Positions 7,965 to 16,192 of a stretch of 64,000 bases of DNA are shown here, in pieces. Position numbers and translations under genes: made by a program. The notes beneath the pieces were generated by a model. That model was given only the letters and a program-made list of their open reading frames with translations, did no database searches and was not told where the DNA came from. How positions within the stretch are numbered: the stretch's first letter is position 1; each line of letters begins with the position of its first letter. Source of the stretch: Bacteroidales bacterium (GTDB lineage: Bacteria; Bacteroidota; Bacteroidia; Bacteroidales; FEN-979); NCBI GenBank assembly GCA_023231065.1, contig JALNWE010000001.1, positions 82,933 to 146,932 of the forward strand. The letters are read 5' to 3'.

Positions 7965-9384
7965 TAAGCCCTTACCTCTGTTTGAAAACGTAGAGATCCT
8001 GGATGCGGGGTCAGAAGGGAATGCCGTTGCGCGTGCCGGCGACATGGTGATTTTTGTCCCATACGCTGTACCGGGCGATGTGGTTGACATCCAGGTGACG
8101 CGAAAAAAAAGATCCTTTGCAGAAGGTCGTGCCATCCATTTTCACAAATACAGTGATAAAAGGGTTCAACCTTTTTGCGAACATTTCGGAACCTGCGGGG
8201 GTTGCAAATGGCAGCATCTACGATATAAAGATCAGCTCTTTTATAAACAGAAACAGGTTGAAGACAACCTGGTCCGGATCGGAAAATTGGAAAAACCTTG
8301 TATTCTCCCGATTCTCGGATCGCCTGAACAACAGTACTATCGTAACAAGCTTGAATATACCTTTTCCAATCACCGGTGGCTTACGCGGGATGATCCTCAT
8401 GGACCGTTATCCGAAATAGAGATGAACGCACTCGGATTTCATATTCCACGGTTATTCGATAAGGTCCTGGATATAAAAAACTGTTATCTTCAGCCCTCCC
8501 CGTCCAATGACATCCGGTTATTTGCCAAAAAATATGCTTTGGGGCACGGATTATCATTTTATGATGTCAGGACCTGGACAGGCTTGCTGCGCAACCTGAT
8601 CATCCGCAACACGACAACCGGTGATCTTTTGGTCATCCTCGTTTTCAGAGAAGATCAAGATGAAACCATTGCCGGTATGTTGACGGAGATGCTCGCGGCA
8701 TTTCCACAGATCACTTCCCTTTATTATGTTATCAATCCCAAAAAAAACGATGTCATCAATGACCTTACGCTAACCCACTTCTTTGGCCAAAAATATATGA
8801 CTGAAAGGATGCCCTCCTTTAAAACCGGGGATCCAGATGTGGAATTCCGGATCGGTCCCGTTTCATTTTATCAGACCAACTCGCGACAAGCAGTCAACTT
8901 ATATCAGACGGCTATGAAATTTGCAGCGTTCATGGGCGACGAGATCGTTTATGACTTATATACCGGTACCGGTACAATTGCCAATTACATGGCCCCATTG
9001 GTGAAAAAAGTGGTTGGGATTGAATCCATACCTGCTGCCATTGAAGATGCGAAATCGAACGCGAAACTGAACCGGCTTGAAAATGTTCATTTTTTTGCTG
9101 GCGAAACCGAGAAAATATTAACCCCGGAATTTATTACAGAGAACAGCAAACCCGATATCATCATCACAGATCCTCCCCGTTCGGGAATGCATGAAAAAGT
9201 GATCCGGACATTGCTCTCGGTCTCCCCGGCCAAAATTATTTATGTAAGTTGCAACCCGGCAACTCAGGCAAGGGATATATTATTGCTGAGCGGGCGATAT
9301 ACAATGGATCAATGCCAACCTATTGATATGTTCCCCCACACACAGCATGTGGAGAATGTGGCCCTTCTGAAAAGAATTGATTAA
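7951..9384 (+). CDS. rlmD: TrmA/RlmD-type 23S rRNA (uracil-C5)-methyltransferase
   Basis: The protein has 477 residues from the ATG at 7951, which overlaps the hydE end by 14 bases. A TRAM domain covers about residues 10-65. An Fe-S cluster site CEHFGTCGGCKWQH lies near residue 75. The C-terminal SAM-dependent methyltransferase domain has YDLYTGTGTIANYM, TDPPRSGMH and the catalytic-cysteine motif YVSCNPATQARD. The family makes 5-methyluridine in 23S rRNA (U1939 or U747) or tRNA using SAM. The RlmD label is a family-level choice; RlmCD or TrmA-like activity is possible. The frame is open further upstream, but the N-terminal sequence before this ATG overlaps hydE and does not look like a TRAM domain. 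Confidence 0.88.
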   Translation: MTRNNKPLPLFENVEILDAGSEGNAVARAGDMVIFVPYAVPGDVVDIQVTRKKRSFAEGRAIHFHKYSDKRVQPFCEHFGTCGGCKWQHLRYKDQLFYKQKQVEDNLVRIGKLEKPCILPILGSPEQQYYRNKLEYTFSNHRWLTRDDPHGPLSEIEMNALGFHIPRLFDKVLDIKNCYLQPSPSNDIRLFAKKYALGHGLSFYDVRTWTGLLRNLIIRNTTTGDLLVILVFREDQDETIAGMLTEMLAAFPQITSLYYVINPKKNDVINDLTLTHFFGQKYMTERMPSFKTGDPDVEFRIGPVSFYQTNSRQAVNLYQTAMKFAAFMGDEIVYDLYTGTGTIANYMAPLVKKVVGIESIPAAIEDAKSNAKLNRLENVHFFAGETEKILTPEFITENSKPDIIITDPPRSGMHEKVIRTLLSVSPAKIIYVSCNPATQARDILLLSGRYTMDQCQPIDMFPHTQHVENVALLKRID

Positions 9385-9896
9385 CAGTTCATCCTCAAGG
9401 CTTTTATCCGGTCCGCGAGATCTGCAATATTCAATCGTGATCCTTCGATGGCGATCCGGGCCTGGCGGTAAAATACCATGCGTTGGTCAAGATGACGCCT
9501 TACTGCTTCCTCACGGTCTTCCATAAGGATAGCTTTCAATACCGGTCTTTTTTTGCGGGCTTTTTTCAACCGGTCCATAAGAACGGGAAATTCCCAGTGA
9601 AGATAAAGTGAAATGCCGGATTGATTGATAAAATCCATATTATCAGAAAAACAAGGTGTGCCACCTCCGGTGGCAATGACGGCATCATCCAGCGCCGCGG
9701 TTTCATGGAGCAGTTTCCGCTCCAGTAACCGGAATTGAGCTTCCCCATATTTTTCAAAAAAATCAGAAATAGCAATCCTGAAGCGTTCTTCAAAAAGCAA
9801 ATCCAGATCAATAAACCGAAAATCCAACATCCCGGCAAGGTCCCTACCCAAATTTGATTTTCCCGAAGCCATATAACCAACCAGATAGATACGCAT
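9381..9896 (-). CDS. aroK: Shikimate kinase
   Basis: This 171-residue P-loop kinase phosphorylates shikimate at O3 with ATP in chorismate synthesis. The P-loop GYMASGKSNLG lies at residues 7-17, the FIDLDLLFEE segment binds shikimate and Mg, and the ATGGGTPCF motif is near residue 76. Length is normal. The stop codon overlaps that of the convergent methyltransferase gene in a TTAA palindrome. Chorismate also feeds the MqnA reaction encoded at about 15.4 kb. Confidence 0.95.
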   Translation of the reverse strand: MRIYLVGYMASGKSNLGRDLAGMLDFRFIDLDLLFEERFRIAISDFFEKYGEAQFRLLERKLLHETAALDDAVIATGGGTPCFSDNMDFINQSGISLYLHWEFPVLMDRLKKARKKRPVLKAILMEDREEAVRRHLDQRMVFYRQARIAIEGSRLNIADLADRIKALRMNC

Positions 9897-9922
9897 AATG
9901 GTAAAAGTACGATTTTTTTATT

Positions 9923-9930
9923 TATCTTTG
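9923..9930 (+). promoter_or_regulatory. -7 element upstream of the DUF1573 lipoprotein gene
   Basis: TATCTTTG matches the TAnnTTTG consensus and lies 24 bases before the ATG at 9954. No well-placed TTG is visible upstream. It could drive the DUF1573-yajC-ybbR-coaE unit. Confidence 0.45.
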
Positions 9931-9953
9931 CCAAGCTTTAAGTATATCACTTT

Positions 9954-10433
9954 ATGAATCCCAGAATCTTATTCATTTTATTCTCTCTGTCACTCGTATT
10001 CTTCTTTGGCAATTGTGATAGGAATAATAATTCAAAAAAGAGTTCACTTCCAACCGATATTGTGAATAACCCCAATACGGCAAATGGGAAAGTGGACCAA
10101 TCCGATCTGCCCTTCATACAGTTCGAAGAGACTGAACATGATTTCGGGAGGATCCTCGAAGGTGAGACAGTATCATTCAGTTTCAAGTTTACCAATAAAG
10201 GAAAGTCCGACCTTGTGATTGCCGATGTAAGTACTTCCTGTGGCTGTACGGTCCCCTCCTTTCCCAAAACCCCTGTGAGGCCTGGAGAAGAAAACATTAT
10301 AAAAGTAGCCTTTAACAGTACCGGAAAAAGAGGATACCAGTCAAAAAACATCGTAGTTGTTGCCAATACCCAGCCCAACACAACCCTTTTACGGATTAAA
10401 GCACAGGTTGTAACCCCCGGAAGTGAAAAATAA
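9954..10433 (+). CDS. DUF1573 domain lipoprotein
   Basis: This 159-residue protein has an N-terminal hydrophobic signal (residues 4-19) ending in a plausible lipobox, FFGNC, with the lipidation cysteine at residue 21. The mature part is one DUF1573 Ig-like beta-sandwich (about residues 60-155), recognisable from the HDFGRILEG opening and the STSCGCTVPSF segment. DUF1573 proteins are very common in Bacteroidota and are exported, but no enzyme activity is known. The position directly before yajC-ybbR-coaE is conserved in many Bacteroidota as far as I recall. Confidence 0.9.
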   Translation: MNPRILFILFSLSLVFFFGNCDRNNNSKKSSLPTDIVNNPNTANGKVDQSDLPFIQFEETEHDFGRILEGETVSFSFKFTNKGKSDLVIADVSTSCGCTVPSFPKTPVRPGEENIIKVAFNSTGKRGYQSKNIVVVANTQPNTTLLRIKAQVVTPGSEK

Positions 10434-10540
10434 TGAAATGGCATATTTCGAATGGATTGCGAATGCCCGGATAAAAATCATAGTAAGTAAACGTTATAAC
10501 TTATCAGAACAGTAAACCCTAAATCATAAATTTTTTGAAT

Positions 10541-10882
10541 ATGACAACTCTTTTAACCATCCTACTTATGGCTCCTCAAGGCCAGGGATCTTCTTCACAA
10601 AATGGCTGGTATTCATTCCTGCCGTTATTATTGATCATTGTGGTCTTTTATTTCTTCTTTATCCGTCCACAGATGAAGCGTTCGAAAGATCAGAAAAAAT
10701 TCAAGGAAACCCTTCAGAAAGGACAGAAAATCATTACCATTGGAGGAATTCATGGGAAAATCGTTGAAATACAGGATACTACAGTGACCATCGAAGTGGA
10801 AAACGGGATCCACCTAAGGGTTGAAAAATCGGCTATTGCGATGGATCACACCCAAACCATCGATGCATCTAAAAACCAGTAA
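10541..10882 (+). CDS. yajC: Preprotein translocase subunit YajC
   Basis: The protein has 113 residues from the ATG at 10541; a TTG six bases upstream is less likely. There is one transmembrane helix (about residues 26-46), followed by the YajC signature FFIRPQMKRSKDQKKF and the ITIGGIHGKI segment. It is an accessory subunit of the SecDF-YajC complex in the inner membrane, which assists protein export. The next gene begins 11 bases downstream. Confidence 0.95.
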   Translation: MTTLLTILLMAPQGQGSSSQNGWYSFLPLLLIIVVFYFFFIRPQMKRSKDQKKFKETLQKGQKIITIGGIHGKIVEIQDTTVTIEVENGIHLRVEKSAIAMDHTQTIDASKNQ

Positions 10883-10893
10883 TTTGGTGACCA

Positions 10894-11487
10894 TTGAAAT
10901 CCGATTTCATTGAATTCATCGGAAATGCCCGTCAGCGCAAGAATGTAAAATTCAGAAACCAACTCTCAATTTTCATTGTATGCCTGATTTTGTCTTTATT
11001 TATCTGGGTACTGGTAAGGCTTTCCAAGGATTATTATTATGCCCTGGAATATCATTTAAGTTACACCAATATCCCTGTAAATTACAAACTTATTGGTTAT
11101 TCCGATTCCACCCTGACCGTAAAGGTTAAAGTTCAGGGATTTGATTTTATTACCGAACGCTTCATTGTTCCTCATGAAAGGAAGTATGAGATCAGTCTTA
11201 GGAACATCCGGTTGCGAAATTCTGAAACCAATGCCAGGGGTTATTTGCTTACAAACCATATCGGCAAAGACATCGTGGCCCAGTCGAGCTTTACAAGCGA
11301 TGTATTCTTCGTGATCCCTGATACTCTTTTTTTCGAATTCGAAAAGCTTACCATCTCCCCCATTTCCCGGCAAACAAACCTCCCGCTGCTGATTTTACCA
11401 GATAAAGGGAAGGATTCACTGTTACGTAATCCCGACAGCGTGAAAAATAAATCAAATCCTGTCCGGACTCAGCAAAACAAACCCTGA
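10894..11487 (+). CDS. YbbR-like membrane-anchored protein
   Basis: This 197-residue protein begins at a TTG. A single transmembrane helix covers about residues 27-43 (SIFIVCLILSLFIWVLVRLS). An extracytoplasmic beta-rich region follows, with a YbbR-type NIPVNYKLIG...LTVKVKVQGFDF pattern. Bacteroidota usually carry such a short YbbR protein between yajC and coaE, as here; the gap to coaE is 3 bases. In Firmicutes YbbR regulates the diadenylate cyclase, but no such partner is seen here, so the function is open. The tail after residue 160 is polar and probably disordered. Confidence 0.75.
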   Translation: MKSDFIEFIGNARQRKNVKFRNQLSIFIVCLILSLFIWVLVRLSKDYYYALEYHLSYTNIPVNYKLIGYSDSTLTVKVKVQGFDFITERFIVPHERKYEISLRNIRLRNSETNARGYLLTNHIGKDIVAQSSFTSDVFFVIPDTLFFEFEKLTISPISRQTNLPLLILPDKGKDSLLRNPDSVKNKSNPVRTQQNKP

Positions 11488-11490
11488 TTC

Positions 11491-12120
11491 ATGCTTAAAG
11501 TCGGCCTCACCGGGAATATCGGAAGTGGGAAAAGTACCGTTTCGCGTATCTTCATGCTTTTAAAAATTCCAGTTTATCACGCAGACGATGAATCTAAAAA
11601 GTTCCTCCTTGAGGAAAATGTTATCAGGGATGTGGCCCATTATTTCGGATCAGGGGTCCTTGATAACGACCGGCAGGTCAATCGCAGGTCTTTGGCTGCT
11701 CTCGTCTTTTCAGATAAAAAAGCAAACCTGCAACTGAACTCAATTCTGCATCCCCTGGTCAGGGAAGATTTCCGGAATTGGATCAAGTCATTTTCCGGAT
11801 ATCCTTATATAATCCAGGAAGCCGCTATTATTTTAGAAAGCGGATTCCGCGATGAGTTCGATTATATCATTCATGTTTCCTGTCCCACTGAAATAGCAAT
11901 TGACCGGGTTATGAACAGGGACCATGTTGATGGTCAGCAGGTTAAACAAAGACTACAATTTCAAATCGGGGACGAGGAAAAAGGAAAATTATCCGATTTC
12001 GTTATCCTGAATGACGGGTCGCATTTACTCATCCCACAAGTGATCTCCATTCACAATCAGCTATTAAAGATTGGCATACAGGGCAGTGATCAGGATACCT
12101 GCGATGCTATTATTCCCTGA
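11491..12120 (+). CDS. coaE: Dephospho-CoA kinase
   Basis: This 209-residue P-loop kinase has GLTGNIGSGKSTVSR at residues 5-19, VYHADDESK near residue 28 and the RVMNRD LID-region segment near residue 139. It phosphorylates dephospho-CoA in the last step of coenzyme A synthesis. It ends a tight unit with yajC and the YbbR-like gene. Length is normal. Confidence 0.95.
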   Translation: MLKVGLTGNIGSGKSTVSRIFMLLKIPVYHADDESKKFLLEENVIRDVAHYFGSGVLDNDRQVNRRSLAALVFSDKKANLQLNSILHPLVREDFRNWIKSFSGYPYIIQEAAIILESGFRDEFDYIIHVSCPTEIAIDRVMNRDHVDGQQVKQRLQFQIGDEEKGKLSDFVILNDGSHLLIPQVISIHNQLLKIGIQGSDQDTCDAIIP

Positions 12121-12207
12121 AGCAAATTTCCGGATTGTATTGACGGGCCCATTTCAAACTGTTGGTTGGGTTTTCATCTACCTGCGTTAAATCATTCAGA
12201 TAATCTT

Positions 12208-12215
12208 TATCTTTG
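12208..12215 (+). promoter_or_regulatory. -7 element upstream of the small exported protein / TonB receptor pair
   Basis: TATCTTTG matches the TAnnTTTG -7 consensus 33 bases before the TTG start at 12248. No TTG is found at the -33 spacing. It may serve both 12248 and the TonB-dependent receptor gene. Confidence 0.45.
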
Positions 12216-12247
12216 CTAATTATTCCATAAATATCGGGTCAATCCTA

Positions 12248-12778
12248 TTGAAAAAATGTATCGGAATATTTCTTTGCCTCTGCTTGACTGCCCCAATCTT
12301 GTTTAGTTATTCCTGGTATACGCTTTATAAACGGAATATCAGAAAAGAAATTAAACAGAAGATCATGGGGGGAGTTGACAAAAAGAGTCTCGTTCTTCTG
12401 GCTTATACGAAAAAAGAAGCAAGGGAAAAACTCAGATGGGAAAAACAAGGTGAATTTGAATACAACCACCAGATGTATGACATTGTTGAAACGGAAACCA
12501 GAGGGGATTCCGTATTATATCAGTGTTTATGGGATGAGGAGGAGACCTCCGTTGACAAAAAAATCAAAGGGCTCGTCGCCAAAGCATGGGGACACGATCC
12601 ACAAAACAAAGAAAGTCAGCAACAACTGTTCTCATTTTTCAAGTCACTTTACCTCCCGCTTTATTTCGTCTGGCGCCCTGATGACCAAAGCCATGAATTG
12701 GAGTACAATCAAGATAATCTTATCCGATATTCTTCTGTTTTTTATGAACCCCCTGTGCCTCCTCCAAGGTCAAGTTAA
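12248..12778 (+). CDS. Small exported or membrane-anchored protein of unknown function
   Basis: This 176-residue protein begins at a TTG codon and has an N-terminal hydrophobic signal (about residues 4-22, MKKCIGIFLCLCLTAPILF). The mature part is charged and contains a stretch resembling a short beta domain (FEYNHQMYDIVETETRGD, about residues 72-89). It ends in a proline-rich PPVPPPRSS tail. It lies 91 bases upstream of a TonB-dependent receptor. Bacteroidota often encode small exported proteins with a similar EFEYNGEMYDIV-like segment and a PP tail next to metal or heme TonB receptors. That resemblance is from memory. Function is unknown. Confidence 0.7.
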   Translation: MKKCIGIFLCLCLTAPILFSYSWYTLYKRNIRKEIKQKIMGGVDKKSLVLLAYTKKEAREKLRWEKQGEFEYNHQMYDIVETETRGDSVLYQCLWDEEETSVDKKIKGLVAKAWGHDPQNKESQQQLFSFFKSLYLPLYFVWRPDDQSHELEYNQDNLIRYSSVFYEPPVPPPRSS

Positions 12779-12869
12779 ATAATTCATATTTCTTAATATG
12801 TTGATTATTAACATCCCTGCATTTTGGCAGAGGTGAACTTTTATATTTAACTTAATCTAAAGTAAAAAA

Positions 12870-15284
12870 ATGAAAAAAATCGTTACCTTATGCTTTTTGC
12901 TAAGCATATTTTTTAATAGTTTTTCCCAGATCGTTACAGTCAAGGACAAGGACAATGACCAGCCTCTTGACCTGGTTACTCTGACAAGTGATAGTCCGAA
13001 AGCATTTGCCATAACCAATGCCGAAGGTCAGGCCGATATATCAAAATTTCAGGGCGCCCTGAATATTGATATCAGGATGGTTGGATACCAGAGTGTAAAA
13101 TCCAGTTACGCGGATCTCGAAAAATCCAAATTCCTGTTAACCCTTGGTCAAACTTCAATAAATCTTGACCAGGTAGTGATTTCAGGAACAAAATGGAATC
13201 AGGACCAGCGGGATATTCCTGCCAGGATCCTGCTCATCTCGCCAAAAGATGTGGCTTTGAGCAATCCCCAAACGACGGCTGACCTTTTGGGTTCGACCGG
13301 CGAGGTTTTTATACAGAAAAGCCAGCAGGGTGGCGGAAGTCCCATGATCCGTGGTTTTGCCACCAACAGGCTTTTATATACCGTTGATGGAATCCGTATG
13401 AACACCGCCATCTTCCGGAGCGGAAACCTTCAAAATGTCATTTCACTTGATCCCTTCTCCTTTGAGAATTCAGAGGTGATTTTTGGCCCGGCTTCAGTTA
13501 TATACGGAAGTGACGCCATTGCCGGTGTCATGAGTTTCCGCACCCTTGCCCCGCAGTATTCCATCACCGGGAAACAACTGGTTAAAGGGACTGCCGTGGC
13601 CCGATATTCTTCGGCGAACAATGAATTCACAGGCCATTTTGACGTTAATGTTGGTTGGCGTAAATGGGCCTTTATTACCAGCATTTCAGCCAATAAATTC
13701 AGTGACCTGAGGATGGGCAGTCATGGAGGGTCTGCCGACTATCTGAGACCGTGGTATGTGGAGCGCGCTGACAGTACAGATGTTGTTGTCACCAATGATG
13801 ATCCGCAGGTACAGAAACCAAGCGGATATTCCCAGATCAACCTGATGCAAAAGATCAGTTTTAAACCAAATGATAAATGGGAATTCCAATATGGATTTCA
13901 ATATTCCACCACAACAAACTATTCGCGTTACGACCGCCTGATCCGTACCAAGAAAGGATTACCGCGAAGCGCAGAATGGTATTATGGTCCCCAGGAATGG
14001 ATGATGAACAGCCTCACCATCACCAACACCGCCAACAATGTTATCTATGATCAGATGATAATCCGCCTGGCCCAGCAATTTTTCAAGGAAAGTCGCGTCG
14101 ACCGGGATTTTCAGAAATCCATGCGGTATCACCGGATAGAAAAGGTCAACGCGTATTCTGTCAACATCGATTTCACCAAATCAATTGGACAAAAGCACCA
14201 TTTCTTTTATGGCATTGAGGTGGTATGGGATGATGTAAATTCAACCGGAACGGATGAGAATATTTCCACTGGGAGTGAAGTCACCGGGGCATGCAGATAT
14301 CCAAATTCAACCTGGTCGACATATGCCGCTTACCTCAGTTATCAATTTAAAATAACTAAAAAATTCCTGATCCAGGCTGGAGCAAGGTACAGCTACAATA
14401 TCCTCGATGCCGATTTCAGCAATAACCTGGATTTTTATCCTTTACCTTTTTCAGATGCCAAGCTGAACCAGGGCGCATTGACAGGAAACCTGGGGTTTGT
14501 TTACAACCCGACAGAAAAATGGTCGCTGATCATGAACCTTTCAACAGGATATCGCGCTCCAAATGTGGATGATATGGGAAAAATATTTGATTCTCAGGAA
14601 GGCAGTGTAGTCGTCCCGAACCCCGATCTGAAACCTGAATATGCTTACAATGCGGAAATCGGAATTGCCAAGGTTTTCGGAGAAATTGCCAAGATCGACA
14701 TTACCGGTTATTATACCTATTTGAACAATGCCATGGTCCGTCGCGATTATACCCTGAACGGGCTCGACAGTATCATGTACGATGGACAAATGTGTAAAGT
14801 ACAGGCCATCCAGAATGCGTCATATGCTTATATATATGGCATTCAAGCCGGACTGGAAGTGAAACTTCCGGCAGGATTTGGTTTAACTTCACAAATCAAT
14901 TATCAGAAGGGTGATGAAGAATTAGATGACGGGACCAAGAGCCCGCTTCGCCATGCCGCGCCATTGTTCGGCGTTACTCATTTAACTTATACGGCCAATA
15001 AACTGGAGTTGGACCTGTATGCCAATTACAACGGCGAAATCAGTTACGCAAACCTTTGTGAAGAAGAACGTGGTAAGGATTATTTATATGCTCGGGACAA
15101 CGATGGAAATCCATATTCACCAGCCTGGTACACATTAAATATTAAGGCTTTGTACCAGCTTACCGATAATTTTTCAGTTAGCGCCGGAGTAGAAAACCTC
15201 ACTGATCAGCGTTACCGTCCTTATAGTTCCGGAATTTCATGTGCCGGAAGAAATTTCATTATTGCTTTGAGGGCCCGGTTCTAA
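12870..15284 (+). CDS. TonB-dependent outer-membrane receptor (heme/hemoglobin-receptor-like)
   Basis: The protein has 804 residues. A signal peptide (about 1-19) is followed by a carboxypeptidase-regulatory-like beta domain (about 20-105) typical of Bacteroidota receptors. The plug domain (about 120-225) has KSQQGGGSPMIRGFATNRLL and VDGIRMNTAIFRSGN, and a 22-strand barrel ends in aromatic RF. The plug wording is that of the TonB-dependent heme/hemoglobin/transferrin receptor group, but the substrate may be another iron or metal chelate. The start ATG follows a 90-base gap after the small exported gene. A strong intrinsic terminator lies 40 bases after the stop. No substrate-binding SusD-type partner is present. 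Confidence 0.92.
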   Translation: MKKIVTLCFLLSIFFNSFSQIVTVKDKDNDQPLDLVTLTSDSPKAFAITNAEGQADISKFQGALNIDIRMVGYQSVKSSYADLEKSKFLLTLGQTSINLDQVVISGTKWNQDQRDIPARILLISPKDVALSNPQTTADLLGSTGEVFIQKSQQGGGSPMIRGFATNRLLYTVDGIRMNTAIFRSGNLQNVISLDPFSFENSEVIFGPASVIYGSDAIAGVMSFRTLAPQYSITGKQLVKGTAVARYSSANNEFTGHFDVNVGWRKWAFITSISANKFSDLRMGSHGGSADYLRPWYVERADSTDVVVTNDDPQVQKPSGYSQINLMQKISFKPNDKWEFQYGFQYSTTTNYSRYDRLIRTKKGLPRSAEWYYGPQEWMMNSLTITNTANNVIYDQMIIRLAQQFFKESRVDRDFQKSMRYHRIEKVNAYSVNIDFTKSIGQKHHFFYGIEVVWDDVNSTGTDENISTGSEVTGACRYPNSTWSTYAAYLSYQFKITKKFLIQAGARYSYNILDADFSNNLDFYPLPFSDAKLNQGALTGNLGFVYNPTEKWSLIMNLSTGYRAPNVDDMGKIFDSQEGSVVVPNPDLKPEYAYNAEIGIAKVFGEIAKIDITGYYTYLNNAMVRRDYTLNGLDSIMYDGQMCKVQAIQNASYAYIYGIQAGLEVKLPAGFGLTSQINYQKGDEELDDGTKSPLRHAAPLFGVTHLTYTANKLELDLYANYNGEISYANLCEEERGKDYLYARDNDGNPYSPAWYTLNIKALYQLTDNFSVSAGVENLTDQRYRPYSSGISCAGRNFIIALRARF

Positions 15285-15324
15285 AAAACCAGAAAAACTT
15301 TTCATGGAATTACCTTGCAACCAG

Positions 15325-15365
15325 GGGCTTCTTGTCTGTCAGCAGACGGGAAGCCCTTTTATTTT
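15325..15365 (+). terminator. Rho-independent terminator after the TonB receptor gene
   Basis: A 14-bp stem (15325-15338 with 15343-15356, two of the pairs G-T) closes a TCAG tetraloop. It is followed by TTTTATTTT at 15357-15365. It fits termination of the 12248-15284 unit before mqnA. Confidence 0.88.
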
Positions 15366-15413
15366 CCGGATGATATTGTTCCCAGGAAATCAGAAATAGA
15401 AAGTTAAATCCAC

Positions 15414-15421
15414 TAATTTTG
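15414..15421 (+). promoter_or_regulatory. -7 element upstream of mqnA
   Basis: TAATTTTG fits TAnnTTTG and lies 17 bases before the mqnA ATG at 15439, just after the terminator of the preceding gene. No -33 TTG is seen at standard spacing. Confidence 0.4.
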
Positions 15422-15438
15422 CGACTTAAACATTGAGC

Positions 15439-16188
15439 ATGGACTTTCTGAAAATATCTGCCGTCTGCTATCTGAACACCTTCCCTTTTGTTTATGGGTT
15501 AAAAGAATCGGGACTGTTAAAAAATTTCAGGCTTGAATTGGATGTTCCTGCCATTTGCGCCGAAAAGCTGAAGGCCCATTCTGTCGATATTTCCCTTGTA
15601 CCTGTTGGGGCTTTAACTGATTTCGGACATTTTCACTTTATTTCCGGTTATTGTATCGGGGCAGTCAGACCGGTAAAAACCGTTCTGTTATTGTCGAAAG
15701 CGCCACTGGAAAAGATTACGAAGATATATCTTGATCCTGATTCGCGTACATCAGTAAAGTTGGTTAGGATCCTTGCAAAAGAATATTGGGACATCAATCC
15801 CGGATGGGTGGATCTGCAACCCGGTCAGGTTTCAGCACACACTTCACTGGAATCGGTTGTTGCAATTGGCGACAAGACATTCGGGCTCAGATCACAATTC
15901 CCCTATATCTATGACCTGGCTGAAGAATGGATCCGGTTCACGGGTTTACCTTTTGTTTTTGCAGTCTGGATCTCCCGTGACAAACTGCCTTCCGACGTCA
16001 TTCGCCCCTTTGAAGATGCCCTGGCTTTCGGAGTGGATCATAAACGAGAGTGCCTGGACTATTTCAGGGATAAATTACCTCCCTGTGATAATTGTCTCGA
16101 TTACCTGGAAAATAATATCTCATTTTTCATGGATGAAAGAAAAAAACAGGGGCTGGAAAAGTTTTTAACGTATGCCAGCGGTCAATAA
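15439..16188 (+). CDS. mqnA: Chorismate dehydratase MqnA (futalosine menaquinone pathway)
   Basis: The protein has 249 residues from the ATG at 15439; a TTG two codons upstream is possible. It has the periplasmic-binding-protein-like MqnA/MqnD fold, opening with ISAVCYLNTFPFVYGL and containing VDISLVPVGAL and YLDPDSRTSVKL. MqnA converts chorismate to 3-enolpyruvyl-benzoate, the first step of menaquinone synthesis by the futalosine route. This implies that the cell makes menaquinone without the classical MenF-MenB route. It converges on yidC with a 4-base gap. No other mqn gene is in the window. Confidence 0.9.
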   Translation: MDFLKISAVCYLNTFPFVYGLKESGLLKNFRLELDVPAICAEKLKAHSVDISLVPVGALTDFGHFHFISGYCIGAVRPVKTVLLLSKAPLEKITKIYLDPDSRTSVKLVRILAKEYWDINPGWVDLQPGQVSAHTSLESVVAIGDKTFGLRSQFPYIYDLAEEWIRFTGLPFVFAVWISRDKLPSDVIRPFEDALAFGVDHKRECLDYFRDKLPPCDNCLDYLENNISFFMDERKKQGLEKFLTYASGQ

Positions 16189-16192
16189 TCAG

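Noticed and set aside
12801..12826. Possible promoter before the TonB receptor (TTG ... GCATTTTG)
   Set aside because: The spacing is 15 bases and both key positions T and A of the -7 element are wrong.
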